Made by a program: the position numbers and the translations under genes
Notes under the pieces: generated by a model
Told to the model about the DNA's origin: nothing
What the model saw: the letters and a program-made list of their open reading frames with translations, nothing else
The model's database searches: none
Origin: Primulina eburnea
Taxonomy: Eukaryota; Streptophyta; Magnoliopsida; Lamiales; Gesneriaceae
Length of the DNA: 64,000 nt
Reading direction: 5' to 3'
Assembly: GCF_022965805.1 (NCBI RefSeq)
Contig: NW_027331491.1
Span: 36,001-100,000, forward strand
Part shown: positions 1 through 10,210 of the stretch, in pieces
How the letters are laid out: the number at the start of each line of letters is the position of its first letter
Position numbering within the stretch: position 1 is the first letter of the stretch

Positions 1-994
1 GTAAAAATAGTTCAATGTGTTGAACAGCTTATAAAGGAGTTTATAAGCGTAAGGAAAATTAAAAGTATGACTTATATAAAGGGAAAATTAGTTCAATGTG
101 TTGAACGGCTTATAAATGAGTTTATAAGCGTAAAGAAAAATAGAAGTATGACTAAATTAAAAGTTTGCCAAGTGAATAATGTATTTGAAAATTGTGATTT
201 TCATAAACATTATTATGGACTAAATTAAATTAATTCAAGTGTTGAATTAATTAAACACTAGTGGACCTAGTAGAGTCCAAATAATTAAATTAATTCAAGT
301 GTTGAATTAATTAAATCATATTGAGTCTTGTAGTGCTCAATTTAAATAAATTATTTAAATAGTGGACTTGAGTAAATTCAAGTAATGTTTAATTAATGTC
401 AAAAATATTTGAGATAATTAAATTAAGTCCATGGGTTTTTAATTTGTTAAAAAACCATATAATATATGCATGCAAGGGAGGTGAAGGGTTGGAGACAACT
501 TTTTCAAATATCAAGGCTTGGCATGCTACTTTTGCTTTTAGATTTTTGCAAGTCCAAGACAAGTCTCCCTTCCCCCTCACTCAAAATGTCTTGGCCGAAA
601 TATTCATGAGATTTCTCTCAAAAATTTTATCTCATTTTTCTTCTTCAAGTGTTGAGGAAAGAAAATAATTCTCATTGATGAATCCTCTTAGTTTTCTAGT
701 GCAAATTAAGAGGGGATCTACCTAGTTGGTGGTGGGCTTAATAGTTGAGCAATGAGTGCACAAAGGAAGCTTGAAGATAGTTTCTACCATTGAAGAGCTA
801 AGGTGTTTACAACTTAGTTGGAGCCATACATCAATCCTTGTGATTGATAGGTAAAATTCTAAACACACTATGAATGTCATTTTTGTGTTTTATTGTATTT
901 GCCACACAAAATCAATGTGGCCGAAATTTCTTATAAAAAATTCGATTTTTAAACTTCCGTTGTGCTTCCGGTCACCGTAACCGATCCCCTTTCA
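1..994 (+). repeat. copia LTR, 3' part only (element M)
   Basis: This stretch is the reverse complement of most of the copia LTRs found at 11970-14129 and 34905-37064, and it ends in the same TTTCA terminus at 994. It holds two direct repeats with the hairpin GTTCAA-TGTG-TTGAAC (around 10-27 and 91-107) and inverted repeats of the type TTAATTCAA-GTG-TTGAATTAA (around 231-252 and 291-314). No primer-binding site follows it, so it is a 3' LTR or a solo LTR. Its 5' end lies outside the window. It is clearly diverged from D, so it is a separate insertion. Confidence 0.85.
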
Positions 995-1368
995 CTAATC
1001 AGCTTTATTTCAGAGCTTAGATTAGAAGAACTTTGACCTTCACATGTCTATGAGTTTAGTTCTTGTAAGTATTGTGTTCAGCTTGATGTTCCAACCTTTC
1101 AGGGAGAATTTTTATAGCCGGTTCAGCTACGAATGCCTTGATAGATTCAAGGGCTACTCATTCGTTCATTTCAGAGACCTTTGCAAATTTTCTCCAGATC
1201 AAGACCATCGGGCTAGACATAGCATATTCAGTAGTACTACCTTCTCGAGAGGAGCTAACAGCTACTAATGTGGTCCGAGACATAGACCTCAAACTTCATG
1301 GTAACCTTGTCTATGCAGATCTGATTGTACTTCCGATGCCAGAGTTTGATATCATTCTGGGTATGGAC
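995..1368 (+). pseudogene. gypsy protease remnant (element J)
   Basis: From about 1138 the frame reads L-I-D-S-R-A-T-H-S-F-I-S and ends in D-I-I-L-G-M-D. This is the start and end of a Ty3/gypsy aspartic protease domain. The catalytic D-S/T-G triplet is D-S-R here, and stop codons precede it (tag and tga near 1115-1140), so it is dead. It breaks off exactly where LTR L starts. The matching downstream part of the polyprotein resumes at 8680, so both pieces are read as one relic, the oldest layer in the left half. Confidence 0.75.
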
Positions 1369-1745
1369 TGTGAAATGCCCGGGAATTTTATCTGTTAATC
1401 TACGATTATTGAGTTATGATTTGACATGATTATGAAGGGGCCAACTGAGACACGAAATGAGATTGCAAATGAGAGGGTATGTGCGATGACAGAACACCTC
1501 GCGCACATGCGCGACCAGAAGGCGTGCATATGCTCGAGATGGGCAGAAGACCTCGCGCATATGAGCGAAGTGAGTGCGCGCATATGCGCGAGATGTGCGA
1601 GAAGAATTGTGCGGAGAGAGTAATTCTGGTGCATATACACGAAGGTGGTGCACGCATATGCGCGAGCTGTCGAGAAGAAATTCGTCGAGGCCAGTAGGTC
1701 TCGCGCATATGTGCCGGTTGAGGTCGCGCATATGCGCGAGACGTG
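1369..1745 (+). repeat. gypsy LTR, 5' fragment (element L)
   Basis: The fragment begins TGTGAAATGCCCGGGAATTT, close to the LTR start of element F (TGTAATGCCCGAGAATTT), and carries the same GCGCATATGCGC array. It stops at ACGTGC (1741-1746), where F continues with about 1.5 kb that is absent here. The rest of the same LTR type resumes at 8315 after element K. The flank TGGAC (1364-1368) and GAGAC (8678-8682) may be a decayed target duplication. Confidence 0.75.
1496..1742 (+). promoter_or_regulatory. GCGCATATGCGC array in LTR L
   Basis: About seven copies of a CpG-rich palindromic motif, CGCGCATATGCGCG and variants, are spaced roughly 20-50 bp apart in an otherwise ordinary LTR. The same motif array occurs in E and F. 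A promoter-proximal position is inferred by alignment with F; the TATA region itself is deleted here. Confidence 0.6.
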
Positions 1746-1765
1746 CAACATGGAGAAATGATCCA

Positions 1766-2030
1766 TGTTGCGGAATAAGATCATTCCTCTTGTCTTAGTT
1801 CAGTGGCAGCGCAGAGGCACTGAAGAAGCCACTTGGGAGCTAGAGAGTCGTATGCGTTCGGAGCATCCAGAGCTCTTTTGAGTTATGCTTTGTATATGTT
1901 TGTGTTTTCAGTTATAATCGAAATATCAGTTGTATTCAACAACAATTGAGATGTAATAACGATGTTGTTATTTCGTTTTGTTCATCCTCTAAGCCTGATT
2001 TCGAGGACGAAATCTTTTAAGGGGGGAGAA
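1766..2030 (+). pseudogene. tail of a second K copy: chromodomain end and polypurine tract
   Basis: These 265 bp match 6615-6879 almost base for base (one difference seen, gatgtt against gatatt). They encode the last residues of the K polyprotein (V-L-V-Q-W-Q-R-R-G-T-E-E-A-T-W-E), its stop, and the polypurine tract before the LTR. The copy lies immediately upstream of the left K LTR. The layout is therefore internal tail, LTR, internal region, LTR, the signature of a tandem K array truncated on its left. Confidence 0.85.
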
Positions 2031-2110
2031 TGTAGTAGCCCGAATTCCAAATTGGGTAATTAACGGATTAATGGTGATTAAGAAGGTTTAATGTGTAATT
2101 TTTTACCGTG

Positions 2111-2340
2111 GTCATGATCGGACGGACCGAAGATGGTTCGGTAGCACCGAAGAGTTCGGACGATCCGAAGTGGGTTCGGTGGATCCGATCATGAGGTGTC
2201 AAGAGTTGATCGACACGTCAGTTTACATGCAAGTTCGGATGATCCGAAGTGTAGGTTCGGTGGATCCGATCATGAGGTGTCAAGAGCCGATGGACACGTA
2301 GGAGTTCGGACGTTCCGAAGTGGGTTCGGTGGATCCGAAC
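2111..2340 (+). promoter_or_regulatory. TTCGG/CCGAA palindrome array in K left LTR
   Basis: Repeated units such as TTCGGACGATCCGAA, TTCGGATGATCCGAA and GGTTCGGTGGATCCGA alternate with a repeated spacer GATCATGAGGTGTCAAGAG. The array ends 6 bp before the TATA box, so it occupies the proximal promoter. Confidence 0.65.
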
Positions 2341-2346
2341 ATAGCC

Positions 2347-2354
2347 TATAAATA
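2347..2354 (+). promoter_or_regulatory. TATA box of K left LTR
   Basis: TATAAATA lies directly downstream of the palindrome array. It is a good plant core-promoter match. By position it would drive the genomic RNA. Confidence 0.65.
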
Positions 2355-3465
2355 GTGCTCGGATTTCCTCATTTTGGATTGCAAATTCTTGAAGTTGTGT
2401 CTCATAGTTGAGAGGTTTGGAAGGTTTCTAGGGTTAGTTGTTGGTCGAGCGATAGCCAAGAGCTGCCAGGATTGGTAGCGTAGCGACGCCTAAGTTACGA
2501 GGCAATCGACATCAAAGGGCTGTCGACGGACGAAGGTAAACCCTAAACCTTTGGTAGTACTGGTTTTGCTAGTCGAGCATGGTAGTATTGTTCATTGGGT
2601 ATGCTTTTGATGCGTAGGCTTGTTCTAGACCTGATTAGCGGTGTTGCGTAAGGCTAGGCTTGCTGTGATAGAGGTACGAAAGTACTATCCGAGATATCCT
2701 GGTCGAGTATACATTCTTATATGTGTTGCATGATTATGTGGTGCATTGATATATGTCATATGATGCATGCTATTATGTCACGTTTATTACTGCATGTTGC
2801 ATTTCATGTTGAGCCGTATCTCCTTCGAGATAGCCTTTACTGTTGAGCTGTATCTCTTTCGAGATAAGCTATATCTTGTGGGGCCGCTCAGCCCTGTCTT
2901 GTCTTGTGGACGCATGGACACCGAGAGTACACAGTGGCCGACGGGTCGGGAGGGCTTCGGTGATCCGGGACATTTTAGGTCCACGTCTGTTCTTGTAGTG
3001 GATGCAGTGACCCAGAGGAGTACCGCGCGGCACTATCCACTTGGCGCCTCTAGACTGAGCATTTTGAGATCCTTTGTTACTCCTGTTTCTTGACTACCCT
3101 GGTATCATATCGTAGCATGTGCATTTCATATAGGCTTGTATACTCATGCTTTTGTACTGGGCGTTCTTATCGCTCACGTCCTCGGTTTTGTTTATCTTGG
3201 ACACCCCATTCCCACGGGGCAGGCCTCAGGTTGGATGGCTCGGGAAGAGCAGGAAGAGGACAGTGAGTAGCTGGTTGGTTTAGTTTTCAGTACTATTCTA
3301 TTCGATATGGTTGTACCGAATATATTTTGAGTTGTTCTGATTTCGATTGGGTTGTATAACTACTGTCGTTGGCCATATTTCCACTGTTATCTCTGATTAT
3401 TATTAATTAAGTTAATTGCATGCTTAGTTCTTCATTAGTAGGTGATTCTGGAACGGGTCACTACA

Positions 3466-3485
3466 TTTATGGTATCAGAGCATGC
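3466..3485 (+). other. primer-binding site of K
   Basis: TTTATGGTATCAGAGCATGC follows the LTR. TGGTATCAGAGC is complementary to the 3' end of plant initiator Met-tRNA, the usual primer for plant Ty3/gypsy elements. Confidence 0.85.
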
Positions 3486-3564
3486 TTACGATTTTGGGAT
3501 ATAGATTCTGTTTTGGGATTTTCGTTGACCATTTTACTATTTTTCCCCATTCTATCTTGTAGCG

Positions 3565-4767
3565 ATGGCTGACCACTTTGGTGATGAGAGTAGTCAGGGA
3601 AGTGTAGGTCGTTGGGGTGACCAGGACGATCGTAGGCGTCATCGTGAACATCGTCATCGTCGGGATGGTCCTAGGCGTTTTGATTTGCACCGTTTCATTC
3701 AGATGGGGCCTAAGCCTTTAGTCGGCGGTGAGACTCCCGATGATGCTGAGGATTGGTTAGAGCGCATGGAGAGTTGTTTCCGTGCATTCCAGTGCACCGA
3801 GGAGCAGAGGATGGAGACCCTTAGTTTTCTTCTCGAGGGCCGTGCGCGCAAGTGGTGGCGATCGACTTCTGCGCCGATAGTCCAGTCTCAGGGTAGGGTG
3901 ACTTGGGCCGATTTCCGTGCAGCCTTCATGCAGCTGTATTTTCCTCCAGTCCTTCGCCAGGCAAAGACGATTGAGCTTCTGAATCTTAAGCAGGGAAGTA
4001 TGTCTGTTGATGAATATCAGCAGAAGTTCTTTGAGTTGTTACCCTTTGCCCCTCATATCAGTGGCAGTTCTGAGGCCAAGTATGACCATTTCCTCCAGGG
4101 TCTTAACCAGGAGATTTTTGATCGAGTCACTGTCTGTGATAATCCTACTTCTTATGATGGGTTAGTGAACCGGTGTCGCCAGGCAGAGATCAGTATCCAG
4201 CGTGGTAGGGTTATTCTTTCTTCTAGACCTCCGAGTACTTTGAGCCCTCGATCTCAGTCTTTCAAGAAATCTGGTTCTTCTTCTTCCGGATCTGGATCTC
4301 GATCTAGCGGTGTTTTTCGCTTTGGTAAGAAGAAGGTTTCTTGTGTGCATTGTGGGAAGAACCATCCATCGGAGCAATGCCGATCAGCCGCGGGAGCTTG
4401 TTTTCAGTGCGGAGAGATGGGTCATATCAAGAAAAATTGTCCTCAGTTGCGAGGTGGAGCAGGATCTGGTTCCGGATCTCAGACGACTGTTCAGCAGAGG
4501 AGGCAGGGTCAGGCAGTGGGTAGTTCAAATCTTCGACCTCGTGCCCAAGGTCAGGTTTTTGCGCTGAACCAGGATCAGGCTGCAGATGAAACGGAGAGAG
4601 TCATAGCAGGTACTTTTCGTTTATGCGGTATTCCTGCTTTTGTTCTTATTGATACCGGAGCATCACATTCATTCATTTCTGCACGATTTGTTAAGCGTCA
4701 TAAGTTACCGTATGTTTCTCTAGACGTCATTCTTTCTGTTTCTACTCCGATGGGTCATTCAGTGTGA
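3565..4767 (+). CDS. K gag, zinc knuckles and start of protease
   Basis: This 400-residue frame starts at the first good ATG after the primer site (M-A-D-H-F-G-D-E). It has a basic, Arg/His-rich head and the retrotransposon gag domain at about residues 55-190, including W-L-E-R-M-E and F-M-Q-L-Y-F-P. A Ser-rich linker follows, then two zinc-knuckle-like motifs (C-V-H-C-G-K-N-H-P-S-E-Q-C and C-F-Q-C-G-E-M-G-H-I-K-K-N-C). The protease start V-L-I-D-T-G-A-S-H-S-F-I-S keeps the catalytic DTG. A TGA at 4765-4767 ends the frame inside the protease. The next frame continues in register, so this is one nonsense change in a single gag-pol frame. Gag would assemble the cytoplasmic particle. Confidence 0.85.
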   Translation: MADHFGDESSQGSVGRWGDQDDRRRHREHRHRRDGPRRFDLHRFIQMGPKPLVGGETPDDAEDWLERMESCFRAFQCTEEQRMETLSFLLEGRARKWWRSTSAPIVQSQGRVTWADFRAAFMQLYFPPVLRQAKTIELLNLKQGSMSVDEYQQKFFELLPFAPHISGSSEAKYDHFLQGLNQEIFDRVTVCDNPTSYDGLVNRCRQAEISIQRGRVILSSRPPSTLSPRSQSFKKSGSSSSGSGSRSSGVFRFGKKKVSCVHCGKNHPSEQCRSAAGACFQCGEMGHIKKNCPQLRGGAGSGSGSQTTVQQRRQGQAVGSSNLRPRAQGQVFALNQDQAADETERVIAGTFRLCGIPAFVLIDTGASHSFISARFVKRHKLPYVSLDVILSVSTPMGHSV

Positions 4768-5916
4768 GCGAAGCGTCTAGTGATGGGTTGTCCCTTAGAT
4801 TTTGAGGGTAACGAATTGATTGCGAATCTTATGATCCTAGAGATGGAAGATTTTGATTGTATTCTAGGTATAGACCTATTGACTACCTACCGAGCTACCG
4901 TGGATTGTTACCAGAAGCTTGTTCAGTTTCGTACGACTGAGAGCTCTAGTTGGTTTTTCTATGGTGAGGGAGCGCGACCTCCGATGCCAGTGGTATCTGC
5001 TCTGAAAGCCTGTCGTGCTTTAGAGGCGGGCGGGGAAGGCTACCTCATCTATGCGATTGATTCATCCACAGATAGTGTTGGTCTAGACGATCTTCCAGTG
5101 GTTTGTGAATTTCCTGATGTTTTCCCAGATGAGATTCCTGGTTTTCCTCCGGTTAGAGAGGTGGAATTTGGCATTGAGTTAATGCCAGGGACTGCACCGA
5201 TTTCTCGTGCCCCCTATCGTCTTGCTCCGTCAGAGATGAGAGAATTGAAGCAGCAATTGCAGGATCTTCTTGATAAAGGTTATATTCGCCCGAGTGTTTC
5301 ACCTTGGGGAGCTCCAGTCTTGTTTGTCAAGAAGAAAGATGGATCTATGCGATTGTGCATTGATTATCGCCAGCTGAATCGTGTGACGATCAAAAACAAG
5401 TATCCATTACCTCGTATCGATGATTTGTTCGATCAGCTTCAGGGTACCTCTGTTTACTCCAAGATTGACTTGCGATCGGGTTATCATCAGATGAGAGTTA
5501 GAGATGATGATATTTCCAAGACTGCATTTCGTACTCGATATGGGCATTACGAGTTTCTAGTTATGCCATTTGGATTGACGAATGCGCCAGCAGTGTTCAT
5601 GGATCTGATGAATCGAGTCTTTCGGGATTTTCTAGATCAGTTTGTTGTGGTTTTCATCGACGATATCTTGATTTATTCTCACAGTGTGGAAGAGCATATC
5701 CAGCACTTGAGGATTGTGTTGCAGATTCTTCGCGAGAAGCAATTGTATGCTAAGCTGAGTAAGTGCGAGTTCTGGATTGATCGTGTAGTATTTCTTGGTC
5801 ATGTGATTTCCAAGGAAGGAATTTCTGTGGATCCTAGCAAGATTGAGGCAGTGCTGAATTGGTCACGTCCGACGACGGTGGCTGAGATCCTCGTTTTACC
5901 TCACATTTTGGGGTAG
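4768..5916 (+). CDS. K protease end and reverse transcriptase (truncated)
   Basis: The frame is in register with 3565-4767 after one TGA. It holds the protease end (D-C-I-L-G-I-D), the linker [14 protein letters not shown], and RT with [17 protein letters not shown] and F-G-L-T-N-A-P. The RT active-site box is F-I-D-D-I-L-I-Y-S, with both aspartates present. It runs to [11 protein letters not shown] and then joins integrase sequence at about 5888-5893. The join lies at GATCC, shared by both edges. The RT connection region, all of RNase H and the integrase N-terminus are missing, so this copy cannot make cDNA on its own. Confidence 0.85.
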   Translation, partial: AKRLVMGCPLDFEGNELIANLMILEMEDFDCILGIDLLTTYRATVDCYQKLVQFRTTESSSWFFYGEGARPPMPVVSALKACRALEAGGEGYLIYAIDSSTDSVGLDDLPVVCEFPDVFPDEIPGFPPVREVEFGIELMPGTAPISRAPYRLAPSEMRELKQQLQDLLDKGYIRPSVSPWGAPVLFVKKKDGSMRLCIDYRQLNRVTIKNKYPLPRIDDLFDQLQGTSVYSKIDLRSGYHQMRVRDDDISKTAFRTRYGHYEFLVMPFGLTNAPAVFMDLMNRVFRDFLDQFVVVFIDDILIYSHSVEEHIQHLRIVLQILREKQLYAKLSKCEFWIDRVVFLGHVISKEGISVDPSKIEAVLNWSRPTTVAEILVLPHILG

Positions 5917-6730
5917 TTTCCAGGCGGTATTGGGTACGTCCCTAAGTTTAAGTACAGCTTATCATCCAGAGACCGACGGTCAGACGGAGAGGACTATCCG
6001 TACACTTGAGGATATGATGCGAGCTTGTGTGATGGATTTCGGAACCGCTTGGCAGGATCATTTGCCTTTGATTGAGTTCGCGTACAACAACAGCTATCAT
6101 CGTAGTATTGGTATGGCTCCATTTGAGGCGTTGTATGGGCGACGTTGTCGTACTCCATTATTTTGGGATGAAGTTGGGGAACGACATGTTGAGGGACCGG
6201 AGTTAGTCCAGCAGGCTATTGATAAGGTTGCAATAATCAAGAAACGGATTAAGATCGCTCAGGAGCGACAGGCTAGTTATGCGAACACCAAGCGGCGACC
6301 TCTTTATTTTCAGCCAGGTGAGAAAGTGTTTCTCCGAGTTTCGCCTTTTCGCAGGATTTTGAGATTTGGTCTCAAGGGTAAGCTGTCTCCAAGATTTATT
6401 GGTCCATTTGAAATATTGGAAAGCGTGGGAGATTTGGCTTACAGACTTGCATTGCCTCCGTACCTATCAAGTATTCATGATGTGTTCCACGTATCTTTGT
6501 TGAGACGATACGTAGCAGATGAGTCTCACATTTTGCATCCCTCTGAAGTTCAACTAAATTCAGATTTGTCTTACGTGGAACGACCAGTGCGGATCCTCGA
6601 TCGCAAAGACAAGGTGTTGCGGAATAAGATCATTCCTCTTGTCTTAGTTCAGTGGCAGCGCAGAGGCACTGAAGAAGCCACTTGGGAGCTAGAGAGTCGT
6701 ATGCGTTCGGAGCATCCAGAGCTCTTTTGA
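5889..6730 (+). pseudogene. K integrase C-terminal half and chromodomain-like end
   Basis: Sequence before the first ATG reads as D-P-R-F-T-S, a one-base shift, then [11 protein letters not shown], the region around the second integrase aspartate. The open frame from 5930 gives S-T-A-Y-H-P-E-T-D-G-Q-T-E-R (integrase glutamate region), the G-P-F-E-I-L-E-S-V-G-D domain, and a chromodomain-like end R-I-L-D-R-K-D-K-V-L-R to H-P-E-L-F. It lost its upstream part in the same deletion that truncated RT. The shift arises from the T-run in CACATTTTGGGG at about 5905-5916. Confidence 0.82.
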
Positions 6731-6864
6731 GTTATGCTTTGTATATGTTTGTGTTTTCAGTTATAATCGAAATATCAGTTGTATTCAACAACAATTGAGA
6801 TGTAATAACGATATTGTTATTTCGTTTTGTTCATCCTCTAAGCCTGATTTCGAGGACGAAATCT

Positions 6865-6879
6865 TTTAAGGGGGGAGAA
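6865..6879 (+). other. polypurine tract of K
   Basis: TTTTAAGGGGGGAGAA abuts the TGTAGTAG start of the right LTR. This is the expected plus-strand priming site. Confidence 0.8.
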
Positions 6880-8314
6880 TGTAGTAGCCCGAATTCCAAA
6901 TTGGGTAATTAACGGATTAATGGTGATTAAGAAGGTTTAATGTGTAATTTTTTACCGTGGTCATGATCGGACGGACCGAAGATGGTTCGGTAGCACCGAA
7001 GAGTTCGGACGATCCGAAGTGGGTTCGGTGGATCCGATCATGAGGTGTCAAGAGTTGATCGACACGTCAGTTTACATGCAAGTTCGGATGATCCGAAGTG
7101 TAGGTTCGGTGGATCCGATCATGAGGTGTCAAGAGCCGATGGACACGTAGGAGTTCGGACGTTCCGAAGTGGGTTCGGTGGATCCGAACATAGCCTATAA
7201 ATAGTGCTCGGATTTCCTCATTTTGGATTGCAAATTCTTGAAGTTGTGTCTCATAGTTGAGAGGTTTGGAAGGTTTCTAGGGTTAGTTGTTGGTCGAGCG
7301 ATAGCCAAGAGCTGCCAGGATTGGTAGCGTAGCGACGCCTAAGTTACGAGGCAATCGACATCAAAGGGCTGTCGACGGACGAAGGTAAACCCTAAACCTT
7401 TGGTAGTACTGGTTTTGCTAGTCGAGCATGGTAGTATTGTTCATTGGGTATGCTTTTGATGCGTAGGCTTGTTCTAGACCTGATTAGCGGTGTTGCGTAA
7501 GGCTAGGCTTGCTGTGATAGAGGTACGAAAGTACTATCCGAGATATCCTGGTCGAGTATACATTCTTATATGTGTTGCATGATTATGTGGTGCATTGATA
7601 TATGTCATATGATGCATGCTATTATGTCACGTTTATTACTGCATGTTGCATTTCATGTTGAGCCGTATCTCCTTCGAGATAGCCTTTACTGTTGAGCTGT
7701 ATCTCTTTCGAGATAAGCTATATCTTGTGGGGCCGCTCAGCCCTGTCTTGTCTTGTGGACGCATGGACACCGAGAGTACACAGTGGCCGACGGGTCGGGA
7801 GGGCTTCGGTGATCCGGGACATTTTAGGTCCACGTCTGTTCTTGTAGTGGATGCAGTGACCCAGAGGAGTACCGCGCGGCACTATCCACTTGGCGCCTCT
7901 AGACTGAGCATTTTGAGATCCTTTGTTACTCCTGTTTCTTGACTACCCTGGTATCATATCGTAGCATGTGCATTTCATATAGGCTTGTATACTCATGCTT
8001 TTGTACTGGGCGTTCTTATCGCTCACGTCCTCGGTTTTGTTTATCTTGGACACCCCATTCCCACGGGGCAGGCCTCAGGTTGGATGGCTCGGGAAGAGCA
8101 GGAAGAGGACAGTGAGTAGCTGGTTGGTTTAGTTTTCAGTACTATTCTATTCGATATGGTTGTACCGAATATATTTTGAGTTGTTCTGATTTCGATTGGG
8201 TTGTATAACTACTGTCGTTGGCCATATTTCCGCTGTTATCTCTGATTATTATTAATTAAGTTAATTGCATGCTTAGTTCTTCATTAGTAGGTGATTCTGG
8301 AACGGGTCACTACA
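6880..8314 (+). repeat. right LTR of K
   Basis: This LTR is 1435 bp and matches 2031-3465 with one visible difference. It carries the same array (6960-7189) and TATA box (7196-7203). Confidence 0.93.
6960..7189 (+). promoter_or_regulatory. TTCGG/CCGAA palindrome array in K right LTR
   Basis: This is a copy of the array at 2111-2340, again ending 6 bp before TATAAATA at 7196-7203. Confidence 0.65.
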
Positions 8315-8679
8315 GTATGTGTGCATGGCAACATGTGGGACGGGATCAGCATAGAGAAGAGCTTGAACGAGTGATGATTAGCGTGGTGATTTAGGCTTAG
8401 ATAAGACAGTGTTGGTTTATTCCTAGACTTGTAGCGAGAAACAATAAACACTAGCTATGTGACGTGTAAATTTGAATAAATTTGTAAGTTGATCATGTGT
8501 TGTAGACTTTACATTTGATCGTGTATAATAAAGAAACTTAACGTAGTGTATGCTTTTATACATTTTAAATAGTAACGCTTTGATATTATAAGAATTTTTT
8601 CTTTATTAAAGTGGCATGCATATTGATCCAATTAGTCCGAAAGAATGATTAAGAAGATGATTAGCACCCGGTCCCAAGA
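8315..8679 (+). repeat. gypsy LTR, 3' fragment (element L)
   Basis: The sequence aligns with the last part of the F LTR from GTATGTGTGCATGACAACAGG onward (GTATGTGTGCATGGCAACATG here). It ends in GCACCCGGTCCCAAGA, against GTCCGGGTCCCCACA in F. Together with 1369-1745 it is one LTR interrupted by K, with an internal stretch lost. No primer site follows, so L is a solo LTR. Confidence 0.7.
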
Positions 8680-9680
8680 GACTGGCTATTAAGGAACAGA
8701 GTTTTGATTGACTTCCAGAGGAGATCTGTTCTAGTCTGACCGCTTGGGAGAGAGCAGTTCTTATTCGAACCTGACAGTACTTTCCTTTACCCCGTATAAT
8801 ACCTTGCGTCTAGGCTAGAAAGCTTATGCGTAGAGGGTGTCGTGCATTTTTAGCGACTTTTGTATCTGTCCCCAAGACACCCAGTTAGTCAGCCTCCGAT
8901 TTCCCAATTGTTAGGGACTTTCTAGACGTGTTTCCTGATGACGTCTCTGGTATGCCACCTATGCGGGAAGTGGAGTTTTCTATTGAGCTTATGCAAGGTA
9001 CCGCACCGTTCCAAAGGCACCGTACCGATTAGCCCCGCAAGAGATGGCAGAACTCGAGAAGCAGATTCAAGAACTTCTTGATAAAGAGTTCATTCGCCTG
9101 AGTTTTTCACCATGGGGCGCGCTAGCCTTATTTGTGAAGATGAAGGATGGTTTGATGAGGCTCTGCATTGATTACCGGGAATTGAACCGAATTATAGTAA
9201 AGAACAAATACCCACTCCCGATTGAAGATTTATTTGATCTGTTGCAGGGAGCTTCAATATTCTCAAAGATTGATCTGCGCTCTAGTTATCACCAGTTGAG
9301 GGTGAAAGATGCCAATGTTCTCAAGACTGCTTTTAAGACTCATTACGGCCACTTCGAGTTCCTTGTGAGCGTTCGTTTGACGAATGCGCCAGCGATCTTC
9401 ATGGATCTCATGAATCGCGTATTTCTGTCGTAACTTGATCAGTTCGTGATAGTATTCATAGACAACATCGTCGTCTACTTAAATAATCAATAGGATCACA
9501 GCAGACATCTGACCACAGTATTGCAGACCCTACAAAAGCACAAGCTATTCGCGAAGTTCAGCATGTGCGAGTTCTGGTTAGAGAAGGCGGCTTTCTTAGG
9601 CCACATCGTTTCTAGCAGCGGTATCGTGGTCGACCCAATGAAATTTGCAACAGTCATAGATTGGGTTGAACCACAAAATG
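8680..9680 (+). pseudogene. gypsy protease end and reverse transcriptase remnant (element J)
   Basis: Downstream of L the decayed protease tail (W-L-A-I-like) leads into V-R-D-F-L-D-V-F-P-D-D-V-S-G-M-P. RT follows: the open part 9044-9433 has [27 protein letters not shown] and L-T-N-A-P-A-I-F. A stop then precedes L-D-Q-F-V-I-V-F-I-D-N-I, where the second active-site aspartate has become N. Frame breaks and stops run throughout, so the enzyme is dead. The sequence ends where the C LTR begins at 9681. Confidence 0.8.
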
Positions 9681-10210
9681 TGTGGGGACCCTGGCTCTAA
9701 CTCAATTCTTTTGGGTTTTATTGGATCTTTGCTCGAAAATGTGGGTCAAAATTTTGCTTTTAACATTAATTCAAATGTATAATTAAAGCATAACATGTAT
9801 TTATATTAATTAAACAACATAATGTACATACAAGTTTGTTTAGTACAATCTTACACTAGTGTTTAAATACCAACTACAAACATCCGTAGTACAAGTCTAA
9901 TAAGCAAACACTAGAAATCTTCAACGCCCGAGATCTCCACGCTAACATCAATCTCTCATCTAGCTCGAGACCCAGATCTTGCCCCACCTGTTGCCATGCA
10001 CACATACAGACACAACAACAGCCGGATAACTCCGGTGAGAACAAATCCCAGTATAAAACATGTATGCATGCAATGTAATAAATCATACACCAATGCATAG
10101 CATATATCAATGCACATGAATATAAAATCTACAACATGTAAATGAATACAAGTCTGTATTCAACTTCTGATTCTTGACTCGACTCATTTCTACTCTAGGG
10201 ATCCCGGTGT

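Larger units (their letters stand above)
2031..3465 (+). repeat. left LTR of K
   Basis: The LTR has TG...CA ends (TGTAGTAGCCCGAATTCC to GGGTCACTACA). Its contents in order are a repeat array at 2111-2340, a TATA box at 2347-2354, and two copies 34 bp apart of a small hairpin TATCTC-(C/T)TTC-GAGATA (2816-2866). A 108-codon open frame at 2767-3093 is also present in the right LTR, but nothing suggests that it is a gene. Confidence 0.93.
2031..8314 (+). mobile_element. Ty3/gypsy LTR retrotransposon K, deleted internally
   Basis: K has two 1435-bp LTRs (2031-3465 and 6880-8314) that differ at a single position by eye (3382 a, 8231 g). The Met-tRNA-type primer site starts at 3470, and a polypurine tract AAGGGGGGAGAA precedes the right LTR. 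The internal region is only about 3.4 kb because RNase H and the first part of integrase are missing. The right flank GTATG continues LTR L. The left flank is K's own internal tail rather than host DNA, so no target duplication can be seen. Confidence 0.92.

Noticed and set aside
1395..1784. Ala/Arg/His-rich open frames on both strands (also 42083-42622, 44995-45403, 50954-51358)
   Set aside because: They arise because the GCGCATATGCGC array is free of stops in most frames. The residues are read-outs of the repeat, and no start or family resemblance supports a gene.
2526..2545. Telomere-like AAACCCTAAACC in the K LTR
   Set aside because: A single short occurrence, repeated only because the LTR is repeated. 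Not an array.
2767..3093. 108-codon frame in the K LTR, repeated at 7616-7942
   Set aside because: It lies within the LTR, and its identity in both copies follows from the one-difference LTR pair. No recognisable domain.
3466..3485. Possible tRNA genes suggested by TGGTATCAGAGC
   Set aside because: These are primer-binding sites immediately after LTR ends. No cloverleaf-length sequence is present around them.
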